A DNA stretch of 64,000 nt from Niallia sp052318935 (GTDB lineage: Bacteria; Bacillota; Bacilli; Bacillales; Cytobacillaceae). The notes beneath the pieces are model-generated. The model had not been told where the DNA came from, did not search any database, and saw only the letters and a program-made list of their open reading frames with translations. Each line of letters opens with the position of its first letter. Position 1 is the stretch's first letter. The translations under genes were made by a program, and so were the position numbers. Positions 62,654 to 64,000 of the stretch are shown here, piece by piece. Location of the stretch: NCBI GenBank assembly GCA_052318935.1, contig JBQRKO010000014.1; one strand, written 5' to 3'.

Positions 62654-64000
62654 TTAGGCTTTTAATAAATTCATTTTTCTTGCTAATTCAATTACGTCAG
62701 ATATTGGTATAATTTCATTTGGCGATACACCATTTAATGTTGCTCCCTTTACTGCAACTCCTACGACTTCATTATTTTCATTAACAATAGGACCGCCACT
62801 ATTCCCACCATATATAGTAGTCGAAATTTCGTAACGTCTATGCTTGCTCTCATGCATTCTTACTCCTTGTACTTCACCTTCTTGTATTCTAATTTCCTGC
62901 CCTTTTCTGTAGTCGGGAAATCCTATAAGCTCAATTGCTTGTCCTTTTTCAATAAATTCATTATATGTGTATCCTTGATTAGAGATATCCATATCTTTTA
63001 CATTTAATATCGCTATATCTTTATCGATATCATAACAAACAATTTTTGCCCATTGTTGAATGTAATGATCTGTAGATTTGTAATATGCTATATTAAACTC
63101 TTTTGTAAATTTAAGATCAAATTCTAAAACATCTATTGCATCAGAAATAACATGAGCGTTTGTAACAAGACCTATATCTTTCAAGAGAAACCCGGTGCCC
63201 TGCCCATATACAAACTCTCCTAAATCACCATCCTCTGTTATAAAAAATTCCGTATCAGGATTATCAATAATATATGTATATCTCTCATGAAATTCTATAT
63301 TAGATAATGGTAGTTTTATAGGTTGGAGTTTATTTATTTGTGCAATTTCATTAAATCGTTTAGCAAGTTTTAAGTACACTTTATCGTGTTTACCTTTTAC
63401 ATGTCCTACATGTGAAATCATTCCTCTTAAGACAAGAAACATATCGGGATTATTGCCTTCTTTCCTTTGGCGAAAAGGGTATTTGGATTCAAATATTTTT
63501 ACTGCAACATCAAGTTTATCGAGATTTTTCTCTATACAATTTAAAATCGAACGAACTCTCCTGATATAAGTTCTATCAATATTAAGTTTTTCATTTACTA
63601 CTATTCCTGTCACTGACTGATGTTGTTTCCGATTTTGAAGCCTTGTTTTTTCAGGATTAATTTTAAATCCATATTTTTCTACAATCTTTACTATATTTTC
63701 ATTCAGTATTACATTACCATCATTATCTAAATAGGCAATTTCTTTAGGGAAGTGCCTTTTATTAGTGGAGAATGTAATGTCATCTGCATAGCGAGTATAC
63801 TGGCTCCATTTTGTATGTTGAGCAACTCTTGTCAATTCTTTATCCAAACTTTTAGCAAGTATATTGGAGATAATTGGAGATGTAGCTGCACCTTGGGGTA
63901 AAAAACCTTTTGGATGACAACAAATGTTCGCTAAAGTAGTAGCTACAGTATCATTAAATTTAAAGTAAGCTATAAACATATGCCTTACTCTTCGAAATTT
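62654..64000 (-). CDS. retron-type reverse transcriptase fused to a trypsin-like protease (5' end outside window)
   Basis: The frame is open through the window edge, so the N-terminus is missing; residues are counted from the internal Met at 63979. Reverse transcriptase part: GFLPQGAATSPIISN, catalytic YADD (64-67), INPEKTR, and SVTGIVVN (VTG 123-125), the VTG box typical of retron RTs. Protease part (about 235-441): GTGFLL, His276 in VTNAHVISD, Asp321 in DIAILNV and Ser394 in GGNSGGPIV, a complete trypsin/HtrA-like triad. RT-protease fusions are known among retrons, which defend against phages; the msr-msd RNA should lie upstream, beyond 64000. On infection the RT product may control the protease (inference). 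Confidence 0.85.
   Translation of the reverse strand, partial: KFRRVRHMFIAYFKFNDTVATTLANICCHPKGFLPQGAATSPIISNILAKSLDKELTRVAQHTKWSQYTRYADDITFSTNKRHFPKEIAYLDNDGNVILNENIVKIVEKYGFKINPEKTRLQNRKQHQSVTGIVVNEKLNIDRTYIRRVRSILNCIEKNLDKLDVAVKIFESKYPFRQRKEGNNPDMFLVLRGMISHVGHVKGKHDKVYLKLAKRFNEIAQINKLQPIKLPLSNIEFHERYTYIIDNPDTEFFITEDGDLGEFVYGQGTGFLLKDIGLVTNAHVISDAIDVLEFDLKFTKEFNIAYYKSTDHYIQQWAKIVCYDIDKDIAILNVKDMDISNQGYTYNEFIEKGQAIELIGFPDYRKGQEIRIQEGEVQGVRMHESKHRRYEISTTIYGGNSGGPIVNENNEVVGVAVKGATLNGVSPNEIIPISDVIELARKMNLLKA

Larger units (their letters stand above)
47219..64000. mobile_element. Tn554-like element/defence island inserted in topB (right end outside window)
   Basis: It begins at the broken topB codon with cATGTATACTGTTTTTAGG and reads: three recombinase-type genes and a TnpC-like gene in one strand-wise operon, an Xre regulator, an OrfA-like gene, an intact topB, a large nuclease-NTPase gene, and a retron-type RT-protease gene. 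AT content and gene types differ from the core DNA to the left. At least 16.8 kb long. A short ATGTA at the joint recalls the GATGTA core reported for Tn554, but this may be chance. Confidence 0.75.

Overview
The window is low-GC Firmicute DNA with GGAGG-type ribosome binding sites, several TTG/GTG starts, and the Bacillus-type gene order rlmD-like, yfjP-like, pdaA, yfjT, yfkAB, yfkD, cax/yfkE, yfkH, yfkJ, yfkK, followed by sinR/sinI-like genes and motAB. The host is therefore a member of the Bacillaceae. I cannot name the species. No rRNA or tRNA gene was seen.

Positions 1 to about 23,760 are an accessory region full of decay. It holds plasmid-like radC genes (one intact, one fragment), fragments of IS3, ISL3 and DJ-1/PfpI genes, a chopped toxin tip with its immunity gene, an Abi_2-like gene joined to half a hydrolase, and a cluster of perfect hairpins. 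A 110-bp sequence with a conserved reading frame occurs four times. Two better-preserved units stand out. One is a tight five-gene biosynthetic unit (ArsR regulator, adenylation-carrier-thioesterase synthetase, hydrolase, 14-TM exporter, Sfp-type activating enzyme) with a clear promoter and palindromic operator. The other is a three-gene module of unknown function at 19,679-22,447 next to a DUF262-like tail. The region ends inside the 3' end of rlmD.

Positions 23,740-47,218 are core chromosome: RNA methylation, base excision repair, spore cortex deacetylase, class I fumarase, a radical SAM protein, cation transporters, a phosphatase, biofilm/motility regulators (two SinR, one SinI) and the MotAB stator. 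Intergenic spaces contain about 200-bp palindromic dispersed repeats (four copies), a 14-unit array of 51-bp palindromic repeats after yfkAB, and four exact-period 21-bp repeats.

At 47,218 the core topB gene is cut at its conserved GRVQTPT codons by a Tn554-like element that runs to the end of the window. It encodes two tyrosine recombinases, a very large third recombinase-like protein with a triplicated N-terminal module, and a coiled-coil TnpC-like protein. It then carries an Xre regulator, a lone IS3 OrfA-like protein and a complete, diverged topB that would replace the gene it breaks. At the insertion codons this replacement differs from the resident gene at every synonymous position. Cargo genes follow: a 1,166-residue DUF4297-like nuclease fused to a STAND-type NTPase, flanked by direct repeats, and a retron-type reverse transcriptase fused to a trypsin-like protease (cut by the window edge). 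The whole reads as a mobile anti-phage defence island that targets an essential-type gene and carries its own repair copy.
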